This document shows positions 7,176 to 14,096 of a stretch of 64,000 nt of DNA, piece after piece. The notes beneath the pieces were generated by a model. It saw only the letters and a list, made by a program, of their open reading frames with translations. It was not told the DNA's origin and made no database searches. Position numbers and translations under genes: made by a program. The DNA lies in contig JAZQJZ010000034.1 of the NCBI GenBank assembly GCA_045541915.1, positions 1-64,000 on the forward strand. Reading direction: 5' to 3'. The stretch's first letter is position 1. Every line of letters starts with the position of its first letter. This DNA is from RGIG5579 sp045541915 (GTDB taxonomy: Bacteria; Bacillota; Clostridia; Oscillospirales; SIG627).

Positions 7176-8512
7176 TGGAAAAGCAAAGCAATATCAAAAT
7201 TCCAAAACGAATTTTAGGAAATCTCTTGAATTCTGCCGGTGCCGGGGTTGTACCGCGGCAAGGACTTGAGTATATTGCCATTGGAAGAGAAAAGGAAGTC
7301 GCGGCGATGGTTCGTGATCTTGATAATATTGCCACCGGAATGGGTGCATTCCGTTTCCTAGTTGGCAAATACGGAAGCGGAAAAAGCTTTCTAATGGGGC
7401 TGATGCGTGCAAACGCACAGGAGAAAGGGTTCGTTACCGCAGATTCCGATCTCACTCCAGAACGTCGCTTTCACGGGACCCAGGGACAGGGACTTGCAAA
7501 TTTCCGCGAGTTAATGAAAAACCTCTCAACTCGTGCAATGCCGGACGGCAATGCGCTCCCCTCCATACTCACCACCTGGTTTTATTCCATTCAATCGAAA
7601 GGTATTACCGAGGAAGGTTTTTCTCCGGAAGGCGAAGAAATCAAGTTATACGTTCAAAAGGAAATTTTCCGCGTGTGTAGCACGCTCCAGGGATATGTAA
7701 ACGGATTTGACTTCGCAAAGGTGCTAAACACCTATTTTTTGGCGCATAGCACCGGGGACGATGAATTGGCCGAAAACGCTCTGCGCTGGCTTCGCGGCGA
7801 GTTTTCCGGAAAAATCCAGGCAAGAACCTCGCCTCTACGCATTGGCTCAGTGATTGATGACCAAAACTGGTACGATTATCTGAAGCTCTTTGCAATTTTC
7901 TTTCGCCAAATCGGTTACCGCGGTTTTGTGATCTTTTTTGATGAATGTGTTAACCTCTATAAAATACCCAACCGAATTTCTAGAGAGAACAATTACGAAA
8001 AGATCCTATCTATGTTCAACGATACCATGCAGGGAAAAGCCGAGGGGTTGGGTATTTTTTTGGGGGCAACTCCACAGCTTGTGGAGGATCCGCGCCGTGG
8101 CCTCTTTAGTTACGAAGCACTCAAGAGCAGACTGGTTCCAGGAAAATTTATTCCCGCCGGAAAGCAGAATCTTCTCTCCCCTCTCATTTATTTACAAAGG
8201 CTCACAGACAATGAGATTTTTGCTCTTTGCAAGCGTCTTTTGGTGCTCCACAGTTCATACTACAACTACCAGGCCAAAATCAGCGACGAGCAGATTCTTT
8301 CGTTTTTAAATATTGCCCTTGGAAAAATGGGAGCTGACGAGATGATTACACCTCGAGAAGTAACCCGTGACTTTTTGAACATTCTTGACATTCTTTATAC
8401 CGATCCCGATTCTGATTTCGACACTGTTTTGGGTAAAAAAACCGTCGAGCCAGGCGTCCAAAAAAACGATGAAGATGACGATTTTTTTGATTTGAGTGAG
8501 ATCCAAATATGA
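7175..8512 (+). CDS. BrxD-like P-loop ATPase (DUF2791 family)
   Basis: A 445-aa AAA/STAND-like ATPase. The Walker A is GKYGSGKS at residues 64-71, and Walker B is FVIFFDE at 251-257, in the arrangement of the BREX type 2 ATPase BrxD (DUF2791), including 'GREKEV' near 37-42 and the 'VEDPRRGLFSYEALKSRL' stretch after Walker B. The C-terminus is winged-helix-like ('ITPREVTRDFLNILDIL') with an acidic tail. BrxD acts inside phage-defence loci whose biochemistry is not settled. Here there is no BrxX methylase, PglZ or BrxC homologue next to it, so the gene belongs to a smaller stand-alone module with the TerB-like protein and the helicase. Translational coupling to both neighbours (TAATG before, ATGA after) suggests fixed stoichiometry. 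Confidence 0.8.
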   Translation: MEKQSNIKIPKRILGNLLNSAGAGVVPRQGLEYIAIGREKEVAAMVRDLDNIATGMGAFRFLVGKYGSGKSFLMGLMRANAQEKGFVTADSDLTPERRFHGTQGQGLANFRELMKNLSTRAMPDGNALPSILTTWFYSIQSKGITEEGFSPEGEEIKLYVQKEIFRVCSTLQGYVNGFDFAKVLNTYFLAHSTGDDELAENALRWLRGEFSGKIQARTSPLRIGSVIDDQNWYDYLKLFAIFFRQIGYRGFVIFFDECVNLYKIPNRISRENNYEKILSMFNDTMQGKAEGLGIFLGATPQLVEDPRRGLFSYEALKSRLVPGKFIPAGKQNLLSPLIYLQRLTDNEIFALCKRLLVLHSSYYNYQAKISDEQILSFLNIALGKMGADEMITPREVTRDFLNILDILYTDPDSDFDTVLGKKTVEPGVQKNDEDDDFFDLSEIQI

Positions 8513-10701
8513 AGAACAATTTAGAATTGGACGCTTCCAGAGTTTTCTCCCGCTTTTCCCCCTTTATCCGAGAATTCATCTACAAGCAGGGATGGAACGA
8601 ACTTCGCAAAGTACAAATCGAAGCCGCAAAGCTGGTTTTTGAAACCGAGGATCACATTCTAATTTCCTCGGAAACTGCATCCGGTAAAACGGAGGCTGCT
8701 TTGTTTCCCATTCTTTCCTTGATGAGCGAGGAGTCACCCGAGAACTTTCAGGTTCTATACATTTCGCCCCTAAAATCACTGATAAACGATCAATTTTCCA
8801 GAATGGAAGAGCTGCTTCAGGAAAGCGGTCTTCCGGTTTACCGCTGGCACGGTGATGTTTCTCAAAATCAGAAACATCAGTTCTTAAAGAATCCGAAAGG
8901 TCTTTTGCAAATTACACCGGAATCACTGGAAAGTATGCTCTGCCGACGTAGCAATGACATTCCGCGTATCTTTGCAAATCTGAAATTTGTTATTTTGGAT
9001 GAAATTCACGCGCTTATGGGTTCGGATCGGGGGTATCAGATCCTCTGTCAGTTACAAAGGATTTCCCGTCTGATCTCCTATCAGCCGCGTCGTATCGCTC
9101 TCTCCGCCACCATTGGAGATGCAACCTCCGCTTTGAATTGGCTCAAAAGCGGAAGTGATCGCCCGATTCAATTAATTCAAATTCCATCCGATCAAATTTC
9201 TTGGAAACTTGGACTGGAACACTTTTTTATCACAGAAAAAAGCCAAACCGATGGAGTGGATCCGGCTTCTGAATTTATTTACAATGCCACAAAGCACGAT
9301 AAATGCGTTGTGTTTTCCAACTCCCGAGAAGAAACGGAAGAGATCTGTGCCACCCTTCGCCAGACTGCCGAAAAGAAAGGCGAGGAGGATCGCTTTTTCA
9401 TCCATCACGGCAATCTCTCGGCCGCCATTAGAGAGGAAGCAGAAGAGGTACTGAAAAACGACGACCGTTCAGTGACGGCCTGCGCCACCGTAACCTTGGA
9501 ATTGGGAATTGATATCGGAAAGCTTAAGCGAATCATCAACCAAGGTTCTCCCACTTCAGTTTCCGGATTTCTTCAACGGCTGGGAAGAAGCGGAAGAAGA
9601 GGCCAATGTCCTGAAATGCTTATGGTGTTTCGTGAAGAAGAAGCTCTCCCCAATGCCCCTCTATATCAGCTGATTCCCTGGGATCTTTTGCAGGCGATTG
9701 CCATTGTTGAGCTTTACCGAACAGAGCGTTGGATCGAGCCGGCCGGAGAAAAGAAATTGCCTGCCAGTCTTCTGTTTCATCAAACACTCTCTTGCCTCGC
9801 TGCAAGCGGCGGTTTGACTGCCGGAAAATTGGCATCAAGTGTCCTCTCGCTTGCCCCGTTTTCCCATTTTTCCAAAGAAGATTATAAGAATCTTTTGATT
9901 CATATGCTAAAGAGTTCTTATTTGGAACGCACAGAAGAAAACGAGATTATCGTGGGACTGAGGGGCGAAAGACTGCTTTCCAGTTTTAAATTCTTTGCCG
10001 TGTTCAAAGACAGCGAAGATTTTACTGTCCGGTGCGGTTCCGAGGAAATCGGCACTATTTCATCAACACCGCCTGTTGGCGAGCATTTTGCTCTTGCCGG
10101 CAGAGTATGGGAAGTTGAGGAAGTTGATTTATCCCGAAGATTGGTTTATTGTAAACGGGTCGACGGAAAAATGAAAATTTCCTGGCCTGGGAACTCCGGC
10201 TTTATTCACACCAAAATCCTCGAAAAAATACGACAGGTACTCATTGGAACCGAGGACTACCCTTTCCTTATGCCAAAGGCAAAAATTCGTCTGGAAAAGG
10301 CAAGGGCTCTTGCTCGAAACACTGGGCTTGACAAAAAATCGCTTCTTTCCCTCGGGGGAAACAGTTTTGTTTTGTTTCCGTGGCTAGGAACTCGCTCTTT
10401 CCAGGCATTCAAGCGTGCAATGCAAAAACTTGCACCGGAAATTGGAATTAGCGATATTGGCAGCGGAGGCTGTTACTATCTGACCTTTAAGGGCGATCAT
10501 TTTTCTACCGAAAAGATGGTTTCTGCCATTGAGATGTTTCTTGCCAAAGAAAATTTTGCCCTACAGGATCTTGTCTTTCAAACGGAATACCCGATTTATG
10601 ACAAATACGATGCTCTTCTTCCGCAGGAACTGCTCTGCAAATCTTTCGCAGAAAACCGGCTGGATCAAAATGATTTGCGCAAAAGACTTCAAGCATTATA
10701 A
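8509..10701 (+). CDS. DEAD/DEAH-box helicase, Lhr/BrxH-like
   Basis: A 730-aa superfamily 2 helicase. Visible motifs are a Q-motif-like 'LRKVQIEAA' (32-40), Walker A ETASGKT (55-61), the Ia-like 'YISPLKSLINDQ', DEIH (164-167), SAT (199-201), and motif VI 'LQRLGRSGRRG' in the second RecA domain. A long C-terminal region of about 330 residues contains a winged-helix-like part and a beta-rich part, as in Lhr-type and BREX-associated helicases. It should translocate on DNA using ATP. Overlapping ATGA ties it to the ATPase gene, and a strong hairpin ends the operon just after its stop. In this context it is the motor of a predicted DNA-processing or defence complex. Confidence 0.85.
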   Translation: MKNNLELDASRVFSRFSPFIREFIYKQGWNELRKVQIEAAKLVFETEDHILISSETASGKTEAALFPILSLMSEESPENFQVLYISPLKSLINDQFSRMEELLQESGLPVYRWHGDVSQNQKHQFLKNPKGLLQITPESLESMLCRRSNDIPRIFANLKFVILDEIHALMGSDRGYQILCQLQRISRLISYQPRRIALSATIGDATSALNWLKSGSDRPIQLIQIPSDQISWKLGLEHFFITEKSQTDGVDPASEFIYNATKHDKCVVFSNSREETEEICATLRQTAEKKGEEDRFFIHHGNLSAAIREEAEEVLKNDDRSVTACATVTLELGIDIGKLKRIINQGSPTSVSGFLQRLGRSGRRGQCPEMLMVFREEEALPNAPLYQLIPWDLLQAIAIVELYRTERWIEPAGEKKLPASLLFHQTLSCLAASGGLTAGKLASSVLSLAPFSHFSKEDYKNLLIHMLKSSYLERTEENEIIVGLRGERLLSSFKFFAVFKDSEDFTVRCGSEEIGTISSTPPVGEHFALAGRVWEVEEVDLSRRLVYCKRVDGKMKISWPGNSGFIHTKILEKIRQVLIGTEDYPFLMPKAKIRLEKARALARNTGLDKKSLLSLGGNSFVLFPWLGTRSFQAFKRAMQKLAPEIGISDIGSGGCYYLTFKGDHFSTEKMVSAIEMFLAKENFALQDLVFQTEYPIYDKYDALLPQELLCKSFAENRLDQNDLRKRLQAL

Positions 10702-10736
10702 AAAAAGTGAGATGCAAATTGCATCTCACTTTTTTG
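10701..10736. terminator. Bidirectional terminator between the helicase operon and the VTC pair
   Basis: AGTGAGATGCA and TGCATCTCACT form a perfect 11-bp stem with 3-nt loop, flanked by A-run and T-run, serving the convergent operons on both sides. Confidence 0.85.
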
Positions 10737-10740
10737 TGCA

Positions 10741-11418
10741 TTAAAGAGTGGTTTCACCGCGGAAACTGACAGCGCTGGCATCCAAGACACCAGGAACCTC
10801 GGATAAGGATTCTACCAGAGAAAGCATTTCGGGCGAAAACTTCGTTTCCAAGCAAACCTCGATCACGCCGCCGGAAACGATTTTAGACTTTACGCGCAGA
10901 TTCTTCAAGCTGCGGAGAGCAACTTCAATCTCATTCGCTGCATCCTTTTGATATCGAACCACAAGTAAATATGGAGCAGAACGAATATTTTTGGTCGCAT
11001 AATAATACAAAAGATAAAGGCAACCGAGCCCGAGATTGGTGATCAGAGAAATATAGATCAAACCGGCCCCAGCCATAATACCTGCACTGATTGCCCAAAA
11101 CATAAACACGGTATCTGCAGGATCCTTGACAGCGGTTCGAAAACGCACAATGGAAAGAGCTCCAACCATACCAAGGGAAAGAGTAAGATTTGTGGTCACA
11201 GTCATAATGATCACACTTGTTACCATTGACAAAAGAACCAGGGAAAAAGCATAACTGCGATTGAAGGCAACCCCCTGATAGGTAATGCGATAAACAAAGA
11301 TAACAAAGAGCGCAATGAAGAAGGAGACCAAAAGGCCGGAAGCGATCCGGTCACCGGTCATTGTGGTTTGAAATTCATCTTGGAAGGTGGAACGAAAAAA
11401 ATCAATGACAATATCCAT
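10741..11418 (-). CDS. DUF4956 membrane protein, partner of the VTC protein
   Basis: A 225-aa protein with about four hydrophobic segments in its first half ('GLLVSFFIALFVIFVY', 'AFSLVLLSMVTSVIIMTV', then two more to about residue 125), the conserved 'LGMVGALSIVRFRTAVKDP' stretch of DUF4956, and a soluble C-terminal beta/alpha domain ending in 'VPGVLDASAVSF'. I start at MDIVIDFF (11418) because AGGAG precedes it by 5 bases; a longer frame begins 10 codons upstream inside the VTC gene. DUF4956 genes commonly follow VTC-domain genes in Bacillota, so the two probably form one membrane system. The function is not established; a link to polyphosphate or spore-coat CotH systems is inference. Confidence 0.85.
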   Translation of the reverse strand: MDIVIDFFRSTFQDEFQTTMTGDRIASGLLVSFFIALFVIFVYRITYQGVAFNRSYAFSLVLLSMVTSVIIMTVTTNLTLSLGMVGALSIVRFRTAVKDPADTVFMFWAISAGIMAGAGLIYISLITNLGLGCLYLLYYYATKNIRSAPYLLVVRYQKDAANEIEVALRSLKNLRVKSKIVSGGVIEVCLETKFSPEMLSLVESLSEVPGVLDASAVSFRGETTL

Positions 11419-11426
11419 ATTTTCTC

Positions 11427-12110
11427 CTAATAAACTGCTTCGTAACACTTACAGTATTTTGAAATGGAACTGTTTACCTTCGGAATATCCTCCAGTAAAG
11501 CTGAGATCATGGGAGGCAGAAACGAGTCGAATTTCACCTCCAAAATAGTTTCTCCCGGAGAAAGCACAGGAACGGAGCACTTTTTATCCTCAAGAGTTGA
11601 GGAAAAACGGGAGGAGGTAAGCTGAGAATCCAGTGTAATACGCACATTCCCAGCCGGATATAAGAAAGCTTTGCGTAAATAATCAACAAAAACAACTGGG
11701 CGAAAGCGCTCATTACGAACGCGAAATGCAATTTCATCCAATAGTGGATGGGCCGCTTCCGAAGCACAAGGGCAACCGTTCAAGAGGCTATCAGCAAAAG
11801 CATACGAGATGGGAAGATAGGTTTTCCTACACTTATTTCCAATCTTTTCTTTTTTCTCCAGTCGAAGAAAACCAAGATCGTTGTTATAGTAACGGATTCG
11901 GTATTTTTCTCTCTTTTCTAATCCGTTGATCTTATTCAAAAAGGCACCGGAGGTTGGATCGTCAAAATAGAGGCTTCGAATACAATAAAAACCATTTTTA
12001 GACGTGTGAGAATCCATCCAAAGCACCGCCGAAAGACGCTTTTCAAGCAAGACGGCGTGCGCCGAACTGATGTAGTATTTCAGTTCGTTTCTCAAAATCG
12101 ACAACAACAT
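11427..12110 (-). CDS. VTC-domain protein (polyphosphate polymerase-like)
   Basis: A 227-aa single-domain protein of the VTC/CYTH triphosphate tunnel superfamily. Signature pieces are 'RNELKYYIS' at residues 7-15, 'RSLYFDD' (45-51), 'KYRIRYYN', 'RLEKKEK', 'VDYLRKAF' and the final 'ILEVKFDSFLP', giving the basic and acidic residues that line the tunnel. The yeast Vtc4 homologue makes polyphosphate from ATP; whether bacterial stand-alone copies do so is not settled. The ATG at 12110 sits directly against GGAGGG with almost no spacer, so translation may really start at one of the two following TTG codons. A near-consensus sigma-A promoter (TTGACA, 17, TAAAAT) lies about 60 bp upstream. It is co-transcribed with the DUF4956 gene 8 bp downstream. 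No CotH gene is nearby. Confidence 0.85.
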   Translation of the reverse strand: MLLSILRNELKYYISSAHAVLLEKRLSAVLWMDSHTSKNGFYCIRSLYFDDPTSGAFLNKINGLEKREKYRIRYYNNDLGFLRLEKKEKIGNKCRKTYLPISYAFADSLLNGCPCASEAAHPLLDEIAFRVRNERFRPVVFVDYLRKAFLYPAGNVRITLDSQLTSSRFSSTLEDKKCSVPVLSPGETILEVKFDSFLPPMISALLEDIPKVNSSISKYCKCYEAVY

Positions 12111-12130
12111 CCCTCCTTGCTTTTGATTTT

Positions 12131-12159
12131 GAATACAAACGTATCAAAGTTCATAGAAT
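12131..12159 (+). promoter_or_regulatory. Possible sigma-E-like promoter of the lipoprotein gene
   Basis: GAATACA and CATAGAAT lie 14 bp apart, resembling the sporulation sigma-E pattern (KMATATT, 13-15, CATACANT). The -35 matches only partly. It is similar in layout to the sites before spoIVA and the SpoVB-like gene. Confidence 0.4.
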
Positions 12160-12170
12160 TCACAGGAGAG

Positions 12171-12199
12171 ATTTTAACAAAAACAAACTCTTTTGTCAA
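12171..12199 (-). promoter_or_regulatory. Sigma-A promoter of the VTC/DUF4956 operon
   Basis: On the minus strand a perfect TTGACA and TAAAAT are 17 bp apart. It overlaps the leader of the divergent lipoprotein gene, so the two transcripts may interfere. Confidence 0.75.
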
Positions 12200-12212
12200 C
12201 CGGAGGTCAACA

Positions 12213-12743
12213 ATGAAGAAATGTCTGCTTTACATTTTTGTTTCCTTATTTTCCTCACTTTTAATTTTAGGCTGCAAGCAAGAAGAACCCCATTCGTTTT
12301 CAAACCTAATTCAACAAAATCAAGTCTATACCATTGGGATCGAAGGAAATGAACTGAAAACAAAAGGAAAAATTTGGTTTGATGAATCATACCAAATGCA
12401 TTTTTTAATAGAAGATCCAAGTTCAGCTTTATTTGGCATGGAAGAGATCGTTTCCGAAAACAATTTGACAGTACATTTTCAAGACATTACGTGGCAGTCG
12501 GAAGAGGTTTCACTTCCCATCACCGAAATATTCAAAGCATTTCAGTGTATTCAGAACAAAGAATTCCAATCAAAACAGGACGAGACCATAAACGGAATTT
12601 CGGTGGAAAGTCTCTTCTATGAAGATGATGAAAAAGAATTAAAGGTTATTTTTTCCATTACAAAAAAAGAGAATTTACCTCAAAAACTGGAACTAATCTC
12701 TCACACGGGACATTATACCATAAACTTTTCCAGGGAAATGTAG
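12213..12743 (+). CDS. Predicted lipoprotein of unknown function
   Basis: A 176-aa protein starting at MKKCLLYIF behind GGAGG; longer frames run back into the VTC gene and are rejected. Residues 1-21 are a lipoprotein signal peptide with lipobox LILGC, so Cys21 should be lipidated and the protein held on the outer face of the membrane. The mature part alternates short beta-strand-like segments and is acidic, without a recognised motif; its layout ('KGKIWFDESYQMHFLIEDPSSALFG') recalls outer-leaflet lipoproteins of the LolA-like/GerS type, which is only a suggestion. A sigma-E-like site upstream would fit a sporulation role. Confidence 0.75.
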   Translation: MKKCLLYIFVSLFSSLLILGCKQEEPHSFSNLIQQNQVYTIGIEGNELKTKGKIWFDESYQMHFLIEDPSSALFGMEEIVSENNLTVHFQDITWQSEEVSLPITEIFKAFQCIQNKEFQSKQDETINGISVESLFYEDDEKELKVIFSITKKENLPQKLELISHTGHYTINFSREM

Positions 12744-12853
12744 CAGATACCTCTTTTAAAAAAGATGCATATGATATAGGGAAACGGAATAAAAGCAAAA
12801 ACGCATGGCAACAATAGAAATACAAAGAAACTAAATGCGTTTGGAGTGAGAAA

Positions 12854-13198
12854 ATGACGGTTAAAAGAGGCGATATTTACTATGCCGATTTAAGCCCTGT
12901 TGTTGGTTCCGAACAAGGAGGAATCCGACCTGTGGTTATCGTTCAAAACGATGTGGGAAATAGGCACAGCCCTACTGTAATAGCCGCGGCCATTACCAGT
13001 AAAACATCAAAGGCAAAACTGCCCACTCACATAGAAGTTGACGCTGAACAAAACGGACTAAGTAAAAATTCAGTGATACTGTTGGAACAAATACGTACCA
13101 TCGACAAAAAAAGACTGAAGGAAAAGATGGGGCATTTGCGAACAGAAACAATGGAACAGGTAAACGAAGCCATCAATATCAGTTTTGGCCTTATGTAA
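12854..13198 (+). CDS. ndoA: EndoA/MazF-type mRNA interferase
   Basis: A 114-aa protein nearly the same length as Bacillus EndoA (116 aa). The start MTVKRGDIYYADLSPVVGSE and the 'GGIRPVVIVQND' core place the catalytic Arg25 and Thr48 exactly where the family has them. The family are ribosome-independent endoribonucleases that cut single-stranded RNA at short motifs. The usual antitoxin (MazE/EndoAI, a ribbon-helix-helix protein of about 90 aa) is not encoded in the 110 bp upstream nor downstream, so the toxin is orphaned here or its antitoxin lies elsewhere. GGAGTG precedes the ATG by about 5 bases and a good terminator follows. Confidence 0.93.
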   Translation: MTVKRGDIYYADLSPVVGSEQGGIRPVVIVQNDVGNRHSPTVIAAAITSKTSKAKLPTHIEVDAEQNGLSKNSVILLEQIRTIDKKRLKEKMGHLRTETMEQVNEAINISFGLM

Positions 13199-13209
13199 AG
13201 AAACCATTC

Positions 13210-13247
13210 AAGTGGCATCTTCCTCTGAGAAGGTGCCACTTTTTTTC
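13210..13247 (+). terminator. Terminator of ndoA
   Basis: AAGTGGCATCTT pairs with AAGGTGCCACTT (one wobble) over an 8-nt loop, followed by TTTTTTT. Confidence 0.85.
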
Positions 13248-13286
13248 AAAAAATGTTTTTTTGCAAAGGTTAAACTTGATTATGAT

Positions 13287-13979
13287 TTAATATAGAATAA
13301 TTCCCTTTTCTAAAAAACGATTTCGAAAGTTTTTAATTTCCTCCGAGCTAAAGCCGGAATGAGAAAAATCCAAGATAACGCTTTTCATATTTTTAAGAGA
13401 GTTTAAAAATGCGATGAGTGCTGTTGGAGAAGAATGATTGATCCCGGGCAAAATCGGAATACGAACACGGTAAGGAAACGCCTTTCTATCCAGATAATAA
13501 ATACGTTCTAAAACAGCATTATACGAGAATCCGCAAAAGGGCCTATGAAGTCCGGGGACCGGGGTGAAAAAGTTTACAACAAAAAGGTCTGTAACGCTCC
13601 GAACCTGGTCAAAGGCAGTTTGGTCACAAGTAGCGCAGGTCCAGATCTGCAGATCCATTCCCGCTCGCTTAATTCCCTCGCCAACATGATAGCAAAACAA
13701 AGGGTCAGCCAAAGGTTCTTTGCCAAGAAAGGAGATGCCAAGCTTTTTTGTATAACACCACTTTTTCTCCTCTAAGAGATACGCGATCAATTCGTCTTCC
13801 GTATATTCGTTCCTCTCCGGCGTATCACCACAGAATTGATGTTCCTTTAAGAAAACAGAGGGTGTGCAGGAGCGGTGGCAATTTCCGCTGCAGGAATCAA
13901 AATAAACACCGCTTCTGGTTCCGTCACCAAGATCGGTCCGAAAATGCAAAAAACCAAGAATCCGTTTTCTGTCGGCCAT
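13287..13979 (-). CDS. Radical-SAM-like protein related to PFL-activating enzymes, altered Cys motif
   Basis: A 230-aa protein whose fold markers resemble pyruvate formate-lyase activase: an N-terminal 'GDGTRSGVYFDSC', then 'GISFLGKEPLADPLF' in place of the usual 'LSGGEPLLQ' SAM-binding loop, and 'VRIPILPGINHS' near residue 175, as in the activase 'PGYND' region. The cluster motif reads CSGNCHRSC, that is CX3CX3C, not CX3CX2C, and the second Gly of GGEP is Lys. More cysteines follow (CTPSV, 'WTCATC'). It may bind an unusual cluster, be a degenerate paralogue, or have another role. No glycyl-radical enzyme gene is nearby. A sigma-A promoter and GGAGG support the start; spoIVA is divergent. Confidence 0.65.
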   Translation of the reverse strand: MADRKRILGFLHFRTDLGDGTRSGVYFDSCSGNCHRSCTPSVFLKEHQFCGDTPERNEYTEDELIAYLLEEKKWCYTKKLGISFLGKEPLADPLFCYHVGEGIKRAGMDLQIWTCATCDQTAFDQVRSVTDLFVVNFFTPVPGLHRPFCGFSYNAVLERIYYLDRKAFPYRVRIPILPGINHSSPTALIAFLNSLKNMKSVILDFSHSGFSSEEIKNFRNRFLEKGIILY

Positions 13980-14000
13980 AATCCCCCTCCTTTCTGCCCT

Positions 14001-14029
14001 ATTTTATCGAAAAAATAAGATTTTGTAAA
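14001..14029 (-). promoter_or_regulatory. Sigma-A promoter of the radical-SAM-like gene
   Basis: TTTACA and TAAAAT, 17 bp apart, on the minus strand. Its spacer end and -10 read TTTTTCGATAAAAT, identical to the pyrH promoter at 37917-37945. Confidence 0.65.
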
Positions 14030-14038
14030 GTTATGTTG

Positions 14039-14067
14039 GAATATTCACACAGCTTTCCTCATAGATT
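14039..14067 (+). promoter_or_regulatory. Sigma-E promoter of spoIVA
   Basis: GAATATT fits the sigma-E -35 (KMATATT) at every position and CATAGATT fits the -10 (CATACANT) at all but one, with a 14-bp spacer. In Bacillus spoIVA is sigma-E dependent in the mother cell, so position and gene agree. Confidence 0.7.
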
Positions 14068-14096
14068 GTTACAAACAGATAGCGGAGGATGAAAGA

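Noticed and set aside
5580..10701. Complete BREX system
   Set aside because: Only BrxD-like and helicase-like genes are present; BrxX, PglZ, BrxC and BrxA/B relatives are not in the window, so I do not call it BREX.
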